Source: Pedomonas sp051304405 | GTDB lineage: Bacteria > Pseudomonadota > Alphaproteobacteria > Sphingomonadales > Sphingomonadaceae | Length of the DNA: 64,000 bases | Reading direction: 5' to 3' | Assembly (NCBI RefSeq): GCF_051304405.1 | Contig: NZ_JBPPGG010000004.1 | Span: 62,001-126,000, forward strand | In this document: positions 42,339 to 51,403 of the stretch, one piece after another | Layout of the letters: each line of letters opens with the position of its first letter | Numbering within the stretch: the first letter of the stretch is position 1 | Position numbers and translations under genes: made by a program | The notes under the pieces: model-generated | What the model saw: only the letters and a program-made list of their open reading frames with translations | Database searches by the model: none | Told to the model about the DNA's origin: nothing

Positions 42339-43606
42339 AATACCGCAAGACACCCCGCGCTGCCTCGTCGCGCTCACAGGAGCAGCCCCGGCTGCGTGAT
42401 GTGATGCGCCGCCTGCACCTGCGCGTGACGCTGGTGTCGGCGGCTCTGGCGGGGCTGGCCGTGCTGCTGGCGGGCTTTGCGGTCATCCGCTCCTACGCGC
42501 TCGACAACCTCGCGCTGATCGGCCAGTCCGCCAGCTATACGGCCGAGGCCGCCACGGTGTTCAACGACGAGGTCGCCCTGGCCGAGGCGCTCGCGCCCAC
42601 CATCAGCCGCGAAGGGATCACGGAAATCGCGATCATTCTCAGCGACGGGCGCACGCTGTGGCGCTGGCAGCGTCCCGACGCGGGCGCGGGACACCGGCTT
42701 CGCCAGTGGATGAACGGGATCATCTTCCCCGACCCGGTGGTGGTGCCGGTCTCCCATCAGGATCAGAAGATTGCGGAGGTGCATCTGCGCGGCGACGCGG
42801 GCGGCCTGCTGCGCTACGTGGTGGTTGCCGTCGCCGGCGCGCTCGCCTGCCTCGTGTTCAGCGCCATCACCGCCTTGATCCTCTCCCGGCGGCTTCAGAA
42901 CACAATCGTGCGGCCGCTGCTGCACCTGACGGCGGTTGCCCACTCGGTGCGGGTCAATCGGACGTTCAACCGGCGCGTGCCGGCGTCGTCCATCGCCGAG
43001 ATCAGCGCGCTAGCGGATGACTTCAACGCCCTGCTGGCGGAGCTGCAGGCCTGGGGGGAGAAGCTTCGGCAGGAGAATGAATCCCTTGCCCACCTCGCCC
43101 TGCATGACAGCCTGACGGGCCTGTCCAACCGGGTGCGCTTCGAGGCCAGTCTGCGTCAGGCGGTGAGTCAGGGGCGGGAGACGGGCGGCCAGGTGGCGCT
43201 GCTGTTCATGGACTGCAACGACTTCAAGGCAATCAATGACCAGCTCGGCCATGCCTGCGGCGACGCTGTACTGGCGGAGATCGGCGCACGGATCACGAAA
43301 CTGCTGGGTGACGCCCATCTGGCGGCCCGCCTTGGCGGCGACGAGTTCGCCATTCTCCTGGCGCCGCTCGACTCCCCGGCGGAGGCCCAAACGCTGGCGG
43401 ACCGGCTGCTGGAGGCCATGGCCGAGCCGATTCGTCTGCCCGATGGCAGCGACATCACGGCTTCGGTCAGCATCGGCATGGCCTTCTTCCCCGACCCCTG
43501 CGGCGACGAGGAAGCCCTGCTCGACGCGGCGGACAAGGCGATGTACGAGGCGAAGCGGTCCCGGCGGCGTGCAGGAGGGCCGGGCGCAGATGTAAATCCC
43601 GTGTAA
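42335..43606 (+). CDS. yfiN: Membrane diguanylate cyclase, YfiN-like
   Basis: 423 residues. First membrane helix about 28-52 (LRVTLVSAALAGLAVLLAGF), periplasmic sensor region about 55-150 (CHASE8-like), second helix RYVVVAVAGALACLVFSAIT, HAMP linker to about 235, then GGDEF domain with LHDSLTGLSNRVRFEA and the active site ARLGGDEFAILL. The product makes c-di-GMP. The four residues where an RxxD inhibitory site would sit read GDAH, so this product-inhibition site is absent. Partner genes yfiR and yfiB flank it. Confidence 0.87.
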   Translation: MKYRKTPRAASSRSQEQPRLRDVMRRLHLRVTLVSAALAGLAVLLAGFAVIRSYALDNLALIGQSASYTAEAATVFNDEVALAEALAPTISREGITEIAIILSDGRTLWRWQRPDAGAGHRLRQWMNGIIFPDPVVVPVSHQDQKIAEVHLRGDAGGLLRYVVVAVAGALACLVFSAITALILSRRLQNTIVRPLLHLTAVAHSVRVNRTFNRRVPASSIAEISALADDFNALLAELQAWGEKLRQENESLAHLALHDSLTGLSNRVRFEASLRQAVSQGRETGGQVALLFMDCNDFKAINDQLGHACGDAVLAEIGARITKLLGDAHLAARLGGDEFAILLAPLDSPAEAQTLADRLLEAMAEPIRLPDGSDITASVSIGMAFFPDPCGDEEALLDAADKAMYEAKRSRRRAGGPGADVNPV

Positions 43607-43621
43607 GTCTGACGGAGAGGT

Positions 43622-44125
43622 ATGGTGTTGTCTTTGTTCAAGCGGTTGACCGGTTTTGTTCTGTGCTGCTTCCTGCTGGCAGCCTGTCAGACCACGCCTG
43701 TCAAACACGGGCTGACCCCGGAGCAGATTGCAACGCTGAAGGCCGAAGGCTTCGTCGAGACGGACGACGGGTGGATGTTCAGCATAAACGACAAGCTGCT
43801 GTTCGACCTGAATGACAGCCGTCTGAAGGAGGATCAGCGCGAGGCAATCCGCCGGCTGACCCGCGTGCTGCTCGGCGTGCAGATCAATGCGGCCCGCGTC
43901 GAGGGGCATACGGACGACACGGGCCGGGCGGCGTTCAATGACAAGCTCTCCCGCGAGCGCGCCGAGTCCGTCGCCGGGGCAATGGCCGAGGCCGGCATGC
44001 CGCGCCAGAACCTGCGGGTCGAGGGGCTGGGTTCGCGCTATCCGATCGTACCCAACACCACCGAGGAAAACCGGCGCGAGAACCGGCGCGTCACCATCAT
44101 TGTTGGCGGCACCATCGGCCACTGA
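43622..44125 (+). CDS. yfiB: OmpA-like lipoprotein, YfiB-type
   Basis: 167 residues. Lipoprotein signal with lipobox LLAACQTT (Cys about 22), then an OmpA peptidoglycan-binding domain: FDLNDSRLKEDQREAIRRL, VEGHTDDTGRAAFNDKLSRE and SRYPIVPNTTEENRRENRRV. In Pseudomonas, YfiB sequesters YfiR and frees YfiN. Position 16 bases after yfiN completes a yfiR-yfiN-yfiB set. Confidence 0.87.
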   Translation: MVLSLFKRLTGFVLCCFLLAACQTTPVKHGLTPEQIATLKAEGFVETDDGWMFSINDKLLFDLNDSRLKEDQREAIRRLTRVLLGVQINAARVEGHTDDTGRAAFNDKLSRERAESVAGAMAEAGMPRQNLRVEGLGSRYPIVPNTTEENRRENRRVTIIVGGTIGH

Positions 44126-44146
44126 GGCCGGGGGCCGATCCGCCCG

Positions 44147-44860
44147 TCAGGAGGCGGAGGGGCTTGGCGGGATGGTGAGCCCGCGCTGCACGGCGGGTCG
44201 CGCCAGCCCCGCCTCCAGCCAGCGCCCCACGTGGGCGAAGCGGGCGAAGTCCACAAGCGCGCCCGCCTCGTAGAAGCCCACAAGGTTGCGCACCCAGCCG
44301 AGCATGGAGATGTCGGCAATCGAATAGTCCTCGCCCATGATCCACGGGCGATCCTTCAGCCGCTCGTCCAGCACGCCGAGGAGGCGGCGGGACTCGGCGA
44401 CGTACCGCTCCAGCGGGCGCTTGTCCTCAAGGGCGCGGCCGTCGAATTTGTGGAAATAGCCCACCTGGCCGAACATGGGGCCAATGGCCGCCATCTGGAA
44501 AAACACCCACTGAATGGTCTCCCAGCGCCGGGCCGGGTCCGCGGGCAGCAACTGGCCGGTCTTGTCGGCGAGATACATCAGGATCGCGCCGGATTCGAAC
44601 AGGCCGAACGGTTTGCCGCCGGGGCCATCGGGGTCGAGGATCGCCGGGATCTTGCCGTTGGGGTTGAGCGCGGGAAATTCCGGCAGCCTGCTCTCGCCGG
44701 CCGAGATGTCGATGCGGTGCACCTCGTAGGGCAGGCCGATTTCCTCCAGCATGATGGAGACCTTCACGCCGTTGGGCGTGGGCAGCGAATAGAGCTGGAG
44801 CCGGTCCGGGTGCCGGGCCGGCCACCGCCGGGTGACGGGAAAGGCGGAAAGATCGGTCAT
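44147..44860 (-). CDS. Glutathione S-transferase, YfcG/YghU-like
   Basis: 237 residues. Thioredoxin-fold N-domain with TPNGVKVSIMLEEIGLPYEV, NPNGKIPAILDPDGP (cis-Pro, glutathione binding) and FESGAILMYLADKTGQLLP. Helical C-domain with WVFFQMAAIGPMFGQVGYF and EDYSIADISMLGWVRN. The group comprises glutathione-dependent disulfide reductases such as YfcG. It converges on yfiB (21 bases). Confidence 0.9.
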   Translation of the reverse strand: MTDLSAFPVTRRWPARHPDRLQLYSLPTPNGVKVSIMLEEIGLPYEVHRIDISAGESRLPEFPALNPNGKIPAILDPDGPGGKPFGLFESGAILMYLADKTGQLLPADPARRWETIQWVFFQMAAIGPMFGQVGYFHKFDGRALEDKRPLERYVAESRRLLGVLDERLKDRPWIMGEDYSIADISMLGWVRNLVGFYEAGALVDFARFAHVGRWLEAGLARPAVQRGLTIPPSPSAS

Positions 44861-45111
44861 GGCGCGGGCTCCCGGTCCGTGAAGGGACCACGAGGGTATG
44901 GGGCCGAGGGCCGATAATCAACCTGGGCCGGTTCGGGGGGCGAGCGCCCTCCAACCAATAAATGCGTCTATGCTGGCGGGCGCCTTCATGGTTGAGGCGT
45001 CGTCTCGGGACCAACCGGAGCGGCGCCACCGTTTCTGGCCAAGAGCGCGCAAAAATTCCCTGTGAGCAGAATTTTTTCTGCGCGGAATTTCCTGGAATAT
45101 CGGGAGGAAAT

Positions 45112-45187
45112 TGGCGCCCCGTAGGGGAATCGAACCCCTGTTTCAGCCGTGAGAGGGCCGCGTCCTAGGCCGCTAGACGAACGGGGC
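45112..45187 (-). tRNA. tRNA-Glu(CUC)
   Basis: Reverse-strand cloverleaf of 76 bases including encoded CCA. Acceptor GCCCCGT pairs with ACGGGGC. The anticodon loop is CTCTCAC, giving anticodon CTC (Glu, GAG codons). The T-loop is GGTTCGATTC. It has no other gene in its transcript, being 250 bases from GST and 84 from the dipeptidase. Confidence 0.95.
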
Positions 45188-45271
45188 GCGCTAAGACGAT
45201 GGGCGTCGTGTACGGGGGATGGGGGTTGCTGTCAAGCGCCTCTTCCACACAAATTTGCAGGGATGCACATT

Positions 45272-46474
45272 TCACGGTGCGGGGTCGCCCCGGCCCTGCG
45301 GAAGCGCCTGCCGCAGCACGCGCACGGCGTTGCCGCCCATGACCTTGGCGATGTCTTCCTCGCTGAGCCCGGCGCGCACGAGACCGGCCGTCAGCGCCGA
45401 GATGCCAGCGGAATCCAGCACGGTGGTCACGGCCCCGTCCCAGTCCGATCCCAGCGCCACATGGTCGATGCCCGCCAGGTCGCGCACATGGAGGATGGCG
45501 CGGAGGATGCCGTCGAGCGACGCGTCGCAGATGGCGGCGTCCCAGTAGCCGATGGCGACCACGCCGCCGGTGGCGGCGATGCCCCGGATCTCCGCGTCCG
45601 TCAGGTTGCGGTTGGTGTCGCAGGTGGCCTTCACCCCGCCGTGGGAAAAGACCACCGGTTTTTGCGCCATGGCCAGCACGTCGGCGATGGTGGCGTGGCT
45701 GGCGTGGGCCACGTCCACCACCATGCCGAGCCGCTCCATTTCCCGAATCACCCGGCGGCCGAGCGGCGTCAGCCCGCCCTTGCGCTCGCCATGCACCGAG
45801 CCTGCCACCTCGTTGTCGAAGAAGTGGGTGGGGCTGGCCATGCGGTAGCCCGCGTCATGGAGCCTCTTGAGGTTCTCGAACCGGCCCTCCAGATCGTGCA
45901 GCCCCTCGACGGAAAGGAGCGCGCCCACAACCGGCTTGCCCGCCGCCCGCTCGGCCAGCAGCCGGTCCAGGTCGGCGCGGGTGCGGATCACCACCAGGCG
46001 CCCGCCGGAGCCGTCCGCGAAGCGGTGCAGCTTCTCCGCATGATAAAGGGAGCGCTCAAGCAGCGAGCCCCAGGTGCGCACCGGCTGCAACTGGGCGATG
46101 GAGAGCAGGGTGATGTTGTCCGTGTCCCCGGCGTTGCGGTCGTAGTTGAGGCCGCGCGGCGATTTGGTGACGGAGGAGAACACCTGAAGCGCCACATTGC
46201 CGTCCTCAAGCCGTTCGAGGTCGATGTGGCCGTGGGCGCTGCGCCGGAGCAGGTCGCGGTTCCACAGCAGCGGGTCGGCGTGCAGATCAACGATCGTCAG
46301 GCGCTGGTGCAGCGCGGCGGCCGCGCCGCTGGCCGGGGGCGGCGGGGCGTCGATGAGGCGGTTGACATGCCGGTCATACCAGCCGGGCAGAATGCCAAAA
46401 AAACCGGCCAGCCCCAGCGCCACCAGTCCGCCGAAGGCCGCCAGCGCAATCCTCCGTCCCCGTGTCACACGCAT
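45272..46474 (-). CDS. Membrane dipeptidase, peptidase M19 family
   Basis: 400 residues. An N-terminal membrane anchor (RIALAAFGGLVALGLAGFFG, about 7-26) implies periplasmic location. Renal-dipeptidase-like zinc motifs: VDLHADPLLWNRDLL (HxD), GALLSVEGLHDL (bridging Glu), VVDVAHASHAT, FSHGGVKATCDTNRNL and ALGSDWDGA. It probably cleaves dipeptides, possibly D-amino-acid-containing ones. Upstream is gshA in the same direction. Confidence 0.92.
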   Translation of the reverse strand: MRVTRGRRIALAAFGGLVALGLAGFFGILPGWYDRHVNRLIDAPPPPASGAAAALHQRLTIVDLHADPLLWNRDLLRRSAHGHIDLERLEDGNVALQVFSSVTKSPRGLNYDRNAGDTDNITLLSIAQLQPVRTWGSLLERSLYHAEKLHRFADGSGGRLVVIRTRADLDRLLAERAAGKPVVGALLSVEGLHDLEGRFENLKRLHDAGYRMASPTHFFDNEVAGSVHGERKGGLTPLGRRVIREMERLGMVVDVAHASHATIADVLAMAQKPVVFSHGGVKATCDTNRNLTDAEIRGIAATGGVVAIGYWDAAICDASLDGILRAILHVRDLAGIDHVALGSDWDGAVTTVLDSAGISALTAGLVRAGLSEEDIAKVMGGNAVRVLRQALPQGRGDPAP

Positions 46475-46577
46475 CTCCCCCTGTTGCGCGCATGAGCCTG
46501 GGGCGGGAGCCTACCGGGGGCGATTCCCGCTGCCAAGTCGCAGGCCCCCCGAACGGGTGGGGGGTGACCCGGGAAAA

Positions 46578-47948
46578 TCAGAAGCTTTCTTCGGCGAAGA
46601 GGCGCGTCACGTCGCCTTGCCAGCGGCCATGGTAGGCCTCCAGCAGCCGCTCGGCCGGGGTAATGCCGCTCTCGGCAATCTCGTGCAGCGCGGCGAGGTG
46701 CACCGTTTCGTCCTCGCCGCGGGCATTCAGGCGCTTGCGGGCCTTGAGGCCGCCCTCGGCGATTGCCAGAGTCCGGCGCGCCACATCGGCGAGGGTGCCG
46801 CCGCGGAACGGCGTCTTGAGGCCGAGGCGCGGCACATCGCGGCGCAGCTGCTCATGCTCCTCGATGGTCCAGTCCTTCGCCAGATCCCAGGCAGCGTCGA
46901 GCGCGGCAGCATCGTAGAGCAGGCCGACCCAGAGGGCAGGCAGGGCGGTGATGCGATCGGCGGGGCCGCTGTCCGCCCCGCGCATTTCGAGGAAGGTCTT
47001 GAGGCGCACCTCGGGGAAGGCGGTGGAGAGGTGGTCCTTCCAGTCCGCCAGCGTCGGGCGCTCGCCCGGCAGGGCGGCAAGGCGGCCCTCCAGGAAGTCG
47101 CGGAACGACTGGCCCGCCACGTCGATGTACTGCCCGTCGCGGAACACGAAATACATGGGCACGTCGAGCATGTAGTCGGCGTAACGCTCGAAGCCGAAGC
47201 CGTCCTCGAACACGAAGGGCAACATGCCGGTGCGGTCGGGGTCCGTGTCCGTCCAGATGTGGCTGCGGTAGGAGAGGAAGCCGTTGGGCTTGCCTTCCGT
47301 GAACGGCGAGTTGGCGAAAAGCGCGGTCGCCACCGGCTGCAAGGCCAGGCTGACGCGGAACTTCTTCACCATGTCGGCTTCGGAGCCGAAATCCAGATTC
47401 ACCTGCACGGTGGAGGTGCGGAACATCATGTCGAGGCCGAGCGTGCCGACCTTGGGCATGTAGTTCATCATGATCCGGTACCGGCCCTTGGGCATGACCG
47501 GCATTTCCTCGCGGCGGCGGTTGGGAATGAAGCCGTGACCCAGATAGCCGACGCCCGCCGACTGGCCGACCGTGCGGCATTCCTCCAGATGGCGGTTCAG
47601 CTCCGCGAAGGTGTCGTGCACTGTTTCCACGGGCGCGCCGGACAGCTCCAGCTGTCCGCCCGGCTCCAGGCTGACGGACGCGCTCCCCTGCTTCAGCGCG
47701 ATGACGTTGCCGCCTTCCTCGATCGGCTCCCAGCCGAGGGCGGCAAGACCGGCGAGGATGTCGCGGATGCCGCCCGGCTCGTCATAGCGGGGCGGGCGCA
47801 AGTCGTTGGTTTTGTATACGAACTTCTCGTGCTCCGTCCCGAGACTCCAGCCGCTTTCCGGCTTGGACCCCGAAGCCAGGTACTCGGCCAGGGTTGCCCT
47901 GGACTCGAGAGTCCGTTCATCGTCGCTGCTGGTCACCCGTGTGCTCAT
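46578..47948 (-). CDS. gshA: Glutamate-cysteine ligase
   Basis: 456 residues, matching the plant/alphaproteobacterial class (GCS2 family). First step of glutathione synthesis. Motifs: GTEHEKFVYKTNDLRP, LEPGGQLELSGAP, YMPKVGTLGLDMMFRTSTVQ, FANSPFTEGKPNGFLSYRS and FLEMRGADSGP. No signal peptide. It is 103 bases from the downstream dipeptidase and upstream of nothing on that strand except rsmE, about 170 bases away. Confidence 0.95.
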   Translation of the reverse strand: MSTRVTSSDDERTLESRATLAEYLASGSKPESGWSLGTEHEKFVYKTNDLRPPRYDEPGGIRDILAGLAALGWEPIEEGGNVIALKQGSASVSLEPGGQLELSGAPVETVHDTFAELNRHLEECRTVGQSAGVGYLGHGFIPNRRREEMPVMPKGRYRIMMNYMPKVGTLGLDMMFRTSTVQVNLDFGSEADMVKKFRVSLALQPVATALFANSPFTEGKPNGFLSYRSHIWTDTDPDRTGMLPFVFEDGFGFERYADYMLDVPMYFVFRDGQYIDVAGQSFRDFLEGRLAALPGERPTLADWKDHLSTAFPEVRLKTFLEMRGADSGPADRITALPALWVGLLYDAAALDAAWDLAKDWTIEEHEQLRRDVPRLGLKTPFRGGTLADVARRTLAIAEGGLKARKRLNARGEDETVHLAALHEIAESGITPAERLLEAYHGRWQGDVTRLFAEESF

Positions 47949-48116
47949 GGCCGAGGCCTACTCAACTTTTTTTGCCTTCACAAGGCATGGAATTGCTTGT
48001 TTGTTTTCGCTTTGAGAACGCATTGTCACGGGCCATCGACCACGAGCACCGGCCGGCCCCATTTTCACGCCTGCCGCGGCGGTAAAGGACGCGATCCCGG
48101 AACCGATTGTTCCGTA

Positions 48117-48848
48117 TCAGGACCAATCGCCCTGCGCCGCCTGCCACAGGCTGACGGCGGCGACCGCGGCGGTATCCGCCCGGAGAATGCGCGGCCCGAG
48201 CGACAGGGGAACGGCCGAAGGCATCGCCCGGATCATCTGCCGCTCCTCGTCCGTGAACCCGCCTTCCGGGCCGATGAGGATGGCGGCGGGCGCGCCGCGC
48301 GGCCGATCCTTCAGCGCCTCCAGCATGGGCGTGCCGCCGGTCTCGTCGCAGAACAGCAGAGTGCGCTCGGCAGGCCAGCTTGCCAACAGCTTTTCCAGCG
48401 GCGCCGGTTCGGCAAGCGTGGGCAGCGCCGTGCGTCCGCACTGCTCGGCCGCTTCCACCATATTGGCGTGCAGGCGGTCCAGCGGCACCCGGTCAACGAT
48501 GGTGCGCCGGGTGATGACCGGCTGCACCTGCGCGACGCCCAGCTCGCACGCCTTCTCCACGATGAAGTCGATGCGCCCGCGCTTGATGGGGGCGAACAGC
48601 AGCCACAGGTCCGGCACGGTCTCGAGCGGGCGCAGCTGCCGGCGGACGGAGAGCTTCGCCTGCTTGCGGTGGGGATCGTCGATGACCGCCTCCCACTCGC
48701 CGGTTGCGCCGTCGAACAGGGCGACGCTGTCACCCGCCTGCATCCGCATCACCTCGATGAGGTAATGGCTGGCCTCGCGCGGCAGGACGACGGGCGCGCC
48801 GTCGGCGAGGCGCTGGGAGACGTAGAGGCGGACAAGAGGCTTGGACAT
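48117..48848 (-). CDS. rsmE: 16S rRNA (uracil1498-N3)-methyltransferase
   Basis: 243 residues starting MSKPLVRLYVSQRLADGAPV. The N-terminal PUA-like part leads to a SPOUT knot: LIGPEGGFTDEERQMI and SLGPRILRADTAAVAAVSLW, characteristic of RsmE, which methylates U1498 of 16S rRNA. The start at ATG 48846-48848 fits; a longer frame to 48977 overlaps the divergent ubiA promoter. Divergent to ubiA, about 107 bases apart. Confidence 0.95.
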   Translation of the reverse strand: MSKPLVRLYVSQRLADGAPVVLPREASHYLIEVMRMQAGDSVALFDGATGEWEAVIDDPHRKQAKLSVRRQLRPLETVPDLWLLFAPIKRGRIDFIVEKACELGVAQVQPVITRRTIVDRVPLDRLHANMVEAAEQCGRTALPTLAEPAPLEKLLASWPAERTLLFCDETGGTPMLEALKDRPRGAPAAILIGPEGGFTDEERQMIRAMPSAVPLSLGPRILRADTAAVAAVSLWQAAQGDWS

Positions 48849-48955
48849 GCGGGAAACCGGTCGGAGTGTGGTGGTGGTTGGGCGGGGCCGATCTGCTTGA
48901 CACGAATGAAGGGGCGTTTGAAGGAAGGACCATTCGTTAGCACGAGGGTTACGCC

Positions 48956-49894
48956 ATGCACCAGTCATCCGGTTCATTCTCCCCCGATCAGCCGCCGGTG
49001 ACGCCAGACGCGGTGCGGGGCAGCTGGGTGGAAAGGATGCCGTCAGGGTGGCAGCCCTATCTGCGGCTCTCCCGGCTGGATCGGCCCATCGGCACCTGGC
49101 TGCTGCTGTTGCCGTGCTGGTGGTCGGCCTCGCTGGCCTCCGCCTCCACCGGGCAGGGGTTCCCCGACCTGACGCTGCTGCTGCTGTTCGCGCTGGGCGC
49201 CATCGCCATGCGCGGCGCGGGATGCACCTTCAACGACATTGTGGACCGGGACATCGACGCCCGGGTGGCGCGCACCCGCAACCGCCCGCTCCCGGGCGGG
49301 CACGTGACCCTGGCGCAGGCCTGGGTGTGGCTGTTCATGCAGTGCCTTGTCGGGTTGGCCGTGCTGCTCATGCTGACGCCCGCCGCGCAGGTTGTGGCGC
49401 TGGGCTCCATCGCGCTGGTGGCGGCCTATCCGTTCATGAAGCGGATCACCTGGTGGCCGCAGGCGTGGCTCGGCCTCACCTTCAACTGGGGCGCGCTGGT
49501 CGGCTGGTCCGCCGTCACCGGCGACTGGCCCGCGCTGCCCGCCCTCCTGATGTACGCGGCCGGCGTGTTCTGGACGCTGGGCTACGACACCATCTACGCC
49601 TTTCAGGACATGGAGGACGACGCGCTGGTCGGCGTGCGCTCCTCCGCCCGGCGGCTGGGCAGCCACGGGCGGGCGGGCGTCTCGGTGTTCTATATGCTGA
49701 CCTCCGTGCTGCTGCTGGCCTGTCTGTACGCGGCGGGCTCGGGCAAGGTCTGGCTGCTGCTCCCCGCGTTCGTTCACATGGCCTGGCAGGTGCGCACGCT
49801 CCGGCCCGAGAACACGCCGCTGTGCCTGCACCTGTTCCGCTCCAACCGCGATTGCGGCCTGCTGGTCTGGGGCGCGTGCCTTTTTGCCATGTGA
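48956..49894 (+). CDS. ubiA: 4-hydroxybenzoate polyprenyltransferase
   Basis: 312 residues. Attaches the polyprenyl tail to 4-hydroxybenzoate in ubiquinone synthesis. Two Asp-rich sites: NDIVDRDIDARVARTRNRPL and YDTIYAFQDMEDD. About eight hydrophobic helices, starting at RPIGTWLLLLPCWWSASLAS. The first about 30 residues are polar. ATG 48956 has no clear SD; a later start is possible but would remove only that extension. Confidence 0.92.
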   Translation: MHQSSGSFSPDQPPVTPDAVRGSWVERMPSGWQPYLRLSRLDRPIGTWLLLLPCWWSASLASASTGQGFPDLTLLLLFALGAIAMRGAGCTFNDIVDRDIDARVARTRNRPLPGGHVTLAQAWVWLFMQCLVGLAVLLMLTPAAQVVALGSIALVAAYPFMKRITWWPQAWLGLTFNWGALVGWSAVTGDWPALPALLMYAAGVFWTLGYDTIYAFQDMEDDALVGVRSSARRLGSHGRAGVSVFYMLTSVLLLACLYAAGSGKVWLLLPAFVHMAWQVRTLRPENTPLCLHLFRSNRDCGLLVWGACLFAM

Positions 49895-50029
49895 GGGACG
49901 CAGCGTGAGGGAGGCGGGGGCCGCCGCCATGCGTTCAGAGCGGGAGGCGGCTCCCATATCCGCCCGGAACTGTTCTGGCGTTCAGAATTGTTATGGCCCT
50001 GTTTGCGATCATTCACTAATCGGACTGCC

Positions 50030-51376
50030 ATGTTGACGATTGATGCCGCGCTTGAGCGCCTGACCACCCTGATCGACCGTGCCCGCAAGGCGGGCGCGAC
50101 CGCTGCCGATGCCATCTACGTGGAGGATGCCTCGGTTCATGCCCAGGTGCGCCTCGGCGAGCTGGAGGATGTCTCGCGCTCGGAAGGGGCGGAGATCGGC
50201 CTCAGGGTGTTCGTCGGCCAGCAGATGGCGAGCGTTTCCACCTCCGACTTCTCGTCCCAGGGGGTCGATGCGCTGGTGGAGCGGGTCGTTGCGATGGCGA
50301 AGGCCGCGCCGCCCGACCCCTACGCGGGCCTCGCGCCGGAGGAGATGCTGCTCAAGGGCGCGCTGCCCGATCTCGACCTCTACGACGACACCCCGGTGGA
50401 TGCGGACCGCCTCAAGATGGAGGCGCTGGCGGCGGAGGAGGCCGGGCGCGCCGTGCCGGGGATCGCCAACAGCGAGGGCGCGTCGGCCAGCGCAGGCGAG
50501 GTGGTGATCGCCATCGCCACGTCCCACGGCATTGCCCACGGCTACCGCACCACCTCCCACAGCGTCTCGGCCACCATGGTGGCGGCGGGCGAGGGCGGCA
50601 TGGAGCGGGATTACGACTACTCCTCCGCCCGGCACCGCTCGGACCTGGAGCCGGCCGCGCTGGTTGGCCGCCGCGCCGCCGAGCGCACCGTCCGGCGCCT
50701 CAACCCGATCAAGCTGTCCTCCGAAGTCATGCCGGTGGTGTTTGATCCGCGTCTTGCCTCGGGGCTGGTCGGGCATCTGATCGGGGCGATCACCGGCTCG
50801 TCCATCGCCCGCAAGTCCAGCTTCCTGCTGGACGCCAGGGGCAAGCAGATCTTCGCGCCGGGGATCACCATCCGCGAGGAGCCGCTGCGCCGGCGCGGCC
50901 TGCGCTCCCGCCCCATGGACGGCGAGGGCCTGCCGACGCGGACGCTCGATATCGTCTCGGACGGCGTGCTCACCACCTGGCTGATGGATTCGGCCTCGGC
51001 CCGGCAACTGGGCGAGAAACCCACCGGCCATGGCTCGCGCGGAATCTCCGGCCCGCCGGGCACCAGCGTCGGCAACCTCATGCTGATGCCGGGCACGGTC
51101 TCCCGCGCCGACTTGCTGCGGGACATCAAGCGCGGCTTCTACGTGGTCGAGCTGATCGGCAGCGGCGTCAACGGCATCACCGGCGACTACAGCCGGGGCG
51201 CGGCGGGCTTCCTCATCGAGAACGGCGAGCTGACCCGGCCGGTGGCGGAGGTCACCATCGCCGGCAACCTCAAGGACATGTTCGCCTCGCTCGTGCCTGC
51301 CGATGATCTGGAATTGCGCTACGGCATCGATGCGCCCACAGTACTCATTCCCCGCATGACGGTGGCGGGGAACTGA
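50030..51376 (+). CDS. pmbA: TldD/PmbA family metalloprotease subunit PmbA (TldE)
   Basis: 448 residues. Forms with TldD a heterodimeric peptidase acting on modified or small peptides. Residues IYVEDASVHAQVRLGELEDV and TDRLEARIG-like ADRLKMEALAAEEAG are N-terminal; LDARGKQIFAPGITIREEPL, HGSRGISGPPGTSVGNLMLM and LIGSGVNGITGDYSRGAAGF are C-terminal family marks. There is no HExxH, as expected of PmbA, the non-catalytic partner. No tldD is in the window. Next gene 27 bases downstream. Confidence 0.92.
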   Translation: MLTIDAALERLTTLIDRARKAGATAADAIYVEDASVHAQVRLGELEDVSRSEGAEIGLRVFVGQQMASVSTSDFSSQGVDALVERVVAMAKAAPPDPYAGLAPEEMLLKGALPDLDLYDDTPVDADRLKMEALAAEEAGRAVPGIANSEGASASAGEVVIAIATSHGIAHGYRTTSHSVSATMVAAGEGGMERDYDYSSARHRSDLEPAALVGRRAAERTVRRLNPIKLSSEVMPVVFDPRLASGLVGHLIGAITGSSIARKSSFLLDARGKQIFAPGITIREEPLRRRGLRSRPMDGEGLPTRTLDIVSDGVLTTWLMDSASARQLGEKPTGHGSRGISGPPGTSVGNLMLMPGTVSRADLLRDIKRGFYVVELIGSGVNGITGDYSRGAAGFLIENGELTRPVAEVTIAGNLKDMFASLVPADDLELRYGIDAPTVLIPRMTVAGN

Positions 51377-51403
51377 GCGAGCCCCTAGCTGCGAGTTCAT
51401 GCC

